NCBI RefSeq assembly: GCF_026210795.1
Contig: NC_089459.1
Span: 2,954,235 to 3,018,234, forward strand
Source: Rhizophagus irregularis
Lineage: Eukaryota > Glomeromycota > Glomeromycetes > Glomerales > Glomeraceae
DNA: 64,000 bases
Direction of reading: 5' to 3'
Part shown: positions 62,645 through 64,000 of the stretch, piece after piece
Position numbering within the stretch: the first letter of the stretch is position 1
How the letters are laid out: the number at the start of each line of letters is the position of its first letter
Position numbers and translations under genes: made by a program
The notes under the pieces: model-generated
The model's database searches: none
Seen by the model: the letters and a program-made list of their open reading frames with translations, nothing else
Told to the model about the DNA's origin: nothing

Positions 62645-63190
62645 CTCGATGTATGTCTATATGGGCCAATTACTCGACGAATTATAACATTGTGCTCTTG
62701 CATTAGTCGGGAAGTCTTGCCCATAAACTCACAGCTTCTGTCGCATTGTAAAAGTTTTGGCCATGTCAATGGATTATTTCGATTCCCATATATTTTCCTA
62801 AATGCTTTAGCAACCTCAGAACTTTTCTTCGATCTAAGTGGAACTGAAGCTTTGTATCTGGAGGCACAGTCTATTATATTAAGCACTGCTTTATATTTTT
62901 TACCTCTATAACAATCATGTGTATATCGAACTGATGTACGCAATTGGGACGTGTTATTCGCCTATAGCTGACTTTAGGGATGTATTTTGGAGAGGTTTTA
63001 TTAATTTGGTATGACTCTTGATTTTCTAAATAATTTTACATTCACTTAGGCGGAATTGGTGCCCCTCTTTTTTACATGCATCTCTTAATGATTTGGGATT
63101 AGAATGATAGCCAGTTGGGCGATAATATATTCCACGCAATATGATATTTTTTCAATTCTCGGCTCAATAGGGTCTATCAAGATTTGTGGT
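62645..63190 (-). pseudogene. Polinton-like integrase, N-terminal and catalytic part
   Basis: Upstream: GIYYRPTGYHSNPKSLRDAC and KKEGHQFRLSECK, the usual N-terminal region of Polinton integrases. Then YKAVLNIIDCASRYKASVPL (first catalytic D), SKKSSEVAKAFRKIYGN and WPKLLQCDRSCEFMGK (second D). It ends at the inserted element. Fossil with a few breaks. Confidence 0.75.
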
Positions 63191-63224
63191 TGGCTCATTC
63201 TGATTCTCTTTTACAATCACAAAA

Positions 63225-64000
63225 AAGAATGGCATTTTGGAGGCCCATCCAAAGCAGAGAAGAACATGTGAAGAATATAAAGCTGAGCTGGAGGAGGAGA
63301 ACTACCATCTTCGTAGTGAATTGCAAGCAGAAGTTGATAGTAACTGCCAAAATGAAAAGCAGATCAGGGAGCTGGAACGTAAATGTGTCTATTGTGAACA
63401 AGAAATCAAACTCTTAACGGTGAGATAGAATGTCATGAGAATGCTTCGAAAAAGGAGATAGCAGAGCTAAAATCCAAAATCTCCAGCCTAAAAAAGCAAC
63501 TATATCAAGCTAAGAAGGATATTCGTAATAATGAAAAACATATTTCATATAACGAGTCGATTAGTGATTCCGAGCAGGTAGAGAAATTGCGATGCCGGAT
63601 CAGGACTATCTCATCACGAAAAAAATTCACCAGAAAGAGGTAATTCTGCTGACTTGTATAATTCTGATGATAATATGGCCGGCAATCACAGAGTTAGCAA
63701 ATGCTATAGATGGTTATCTGAATAATAGGACAACGAACAGAGATATTCTAATAGACCAAATAAAAAGGGCGACAAGGCAGATACGTTGAAAAGAGAATAA
63801 TTTGCATCAGGATTTAGTACGTGACGAAGGCGCTATGATGCAGAAGGTGAGCGAGATTTTGCTATTACGCGAAGAGATCTTGCTGAAGGTGGGATGGTTA
63901 ATGTTATTGGTGATCTCCATCGGTTGCGGACTAATGCTCAAAACCAGGTAAATAGAATGATAGGTAATATAGCAAGAAAGCTAACTCGTATAGGTGTACT
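63225..64000 (+). pseudogene. Coiled-coil protein running off the window, broken
   Basis: Divergent from the integrase. Visible frames: RTCEEYKAELEEENYHLRSE, QIRELERKCVYCEQEIKLL, KKEIAELKSKISSLKKQLYQ, EKHISYNESISDSEQVEKLR, and near the end DAEGERDFAITRRDLAEGG and NVIGDLHRLRTNAQNQVNRM. It is a long heptad-rich protein in changing frames. Its place next to the integrase suggests a cargo gene of the Polinton-like fossil, but no family is recognised. The 3' end lies beyond 64000. Confidence 0.45.

Larger units (their letters stand above)
57489..63190 (-). mobile_element. Polinton-like element fossil (ATPase, endonuclease, integrase)
   Basis: Three minus-strand genes in a row are typical of Polintons/Mavericks: a packaging-type ATPase, a Vsr-like endonuclease and a retrovirus-like integrase. 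I recognise no capsid, protease or DNA polymerase B gene in the window, but the window ends at 64000, so the element may continue. It is broken in several places, and a separate element of about 3.2 kb is inserted within the integrase. Terminal inverted repeats are not visible here. Divergence looks moderate, because protein motifs remain easy to read. Confidence 0.7.

Noticed and set aside
1-64000. tRNA, rRNA or other structured RNA genes
   Set aside because: I looked for cloverleaf-like and rRNA core words and saw none, but a covariance search was not possible, so absence is not proven.

Overview
The window reads as nuclear DNA of a repeat-laden, AT-rich eukaryote. It is most likely an arbuscular mycorrhizal fungus of the Rhizophagus type (Glomeromycotina). 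The reasons are very AT-rich DNA, short GTAAGT..AG introns of about 60-90 bp, CACTA/Plavaka-type transposases, a Crinkler-like N-terminal domain, a lineage-type SAM-domain gene carrying a GRVDYAIK...EGK nuclease-like core, and a TET/JBP-like dioxygenase. The organism call is inference from protein style, not from a search.

Layout. About 0.2-8.5 kb is one decayed Plavaka-type DNA transposon with long terminal inverted repeats, a divergent accessory gene and at least four smaller elements nested in it. A hAT-type non-autonomous element (9.0-9.7 kb), a truncated pogo transposase (11.9-12.9 kb), a 121-bp minisatellite (13.6-14.2 kb), a TET/JBP-like oxygenase gene (15.2-16.8 kb) and a decayed WD40 gene (17.3-18.7 kb) follow. 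The stretch 18.7-24.0 kb has no recognised gene and is dense in structured repeats, including an 876-bp hAT element built around four 113-bp palindromes. A second CACTA-like element with a divergent accessory gene fills 24.1-29.2 kb.

From about 31.9 to 50.5 kb the sequence is visibly less AT-rich and more gene-dense. It opens with a Cys-rich protein, a primase-superfamily-3-helicase gene and a Crypton-like tyrosine recombinase, which together look like a relic of a self-replicating, self-integrating element. Small paralogous genes follow: a coiled-coil protein, gag-like proteins, an F-box/LRR relic, a Crinkler-like protein, an intact three-exon SAM/nuclease-like gene, a coiled-coil plus Vsr-like endonuclease and a Myb/SANT relic. 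Several share a T-tract plus TATA promoter style. A probably recent two-gene transposon with an intact DDE transposase occupies 51.1-54.6 kb. The right end (57.5-63.2 kb) is a broken Polinton-like fossil (packaging ATPase, Vsr-like endonuclease, integrase) whose integrase is split by a 3.2-kb insertion.

The most unusual signal is a recurrent kind of tandem repeat, seen in four separate tracts. Each unit looks like a miniature intron (GTAAGT donor, hairpin often presenting a TACTAAC-like branch point, T-tract, TAG acceptor) followed by a 20-40 nt mini-exon. The tracts lie at about 2.9-3.4, 18.7-19.1, 19.5-20.1 and 60.0-61.5 kb. A second strong result is a set of short elements with exact or near-exact 8-bp target duplications: a 177-bp family in three equal-length copies, and a 244-bp family in two copies, one with its empty site present elsewhere in the window.
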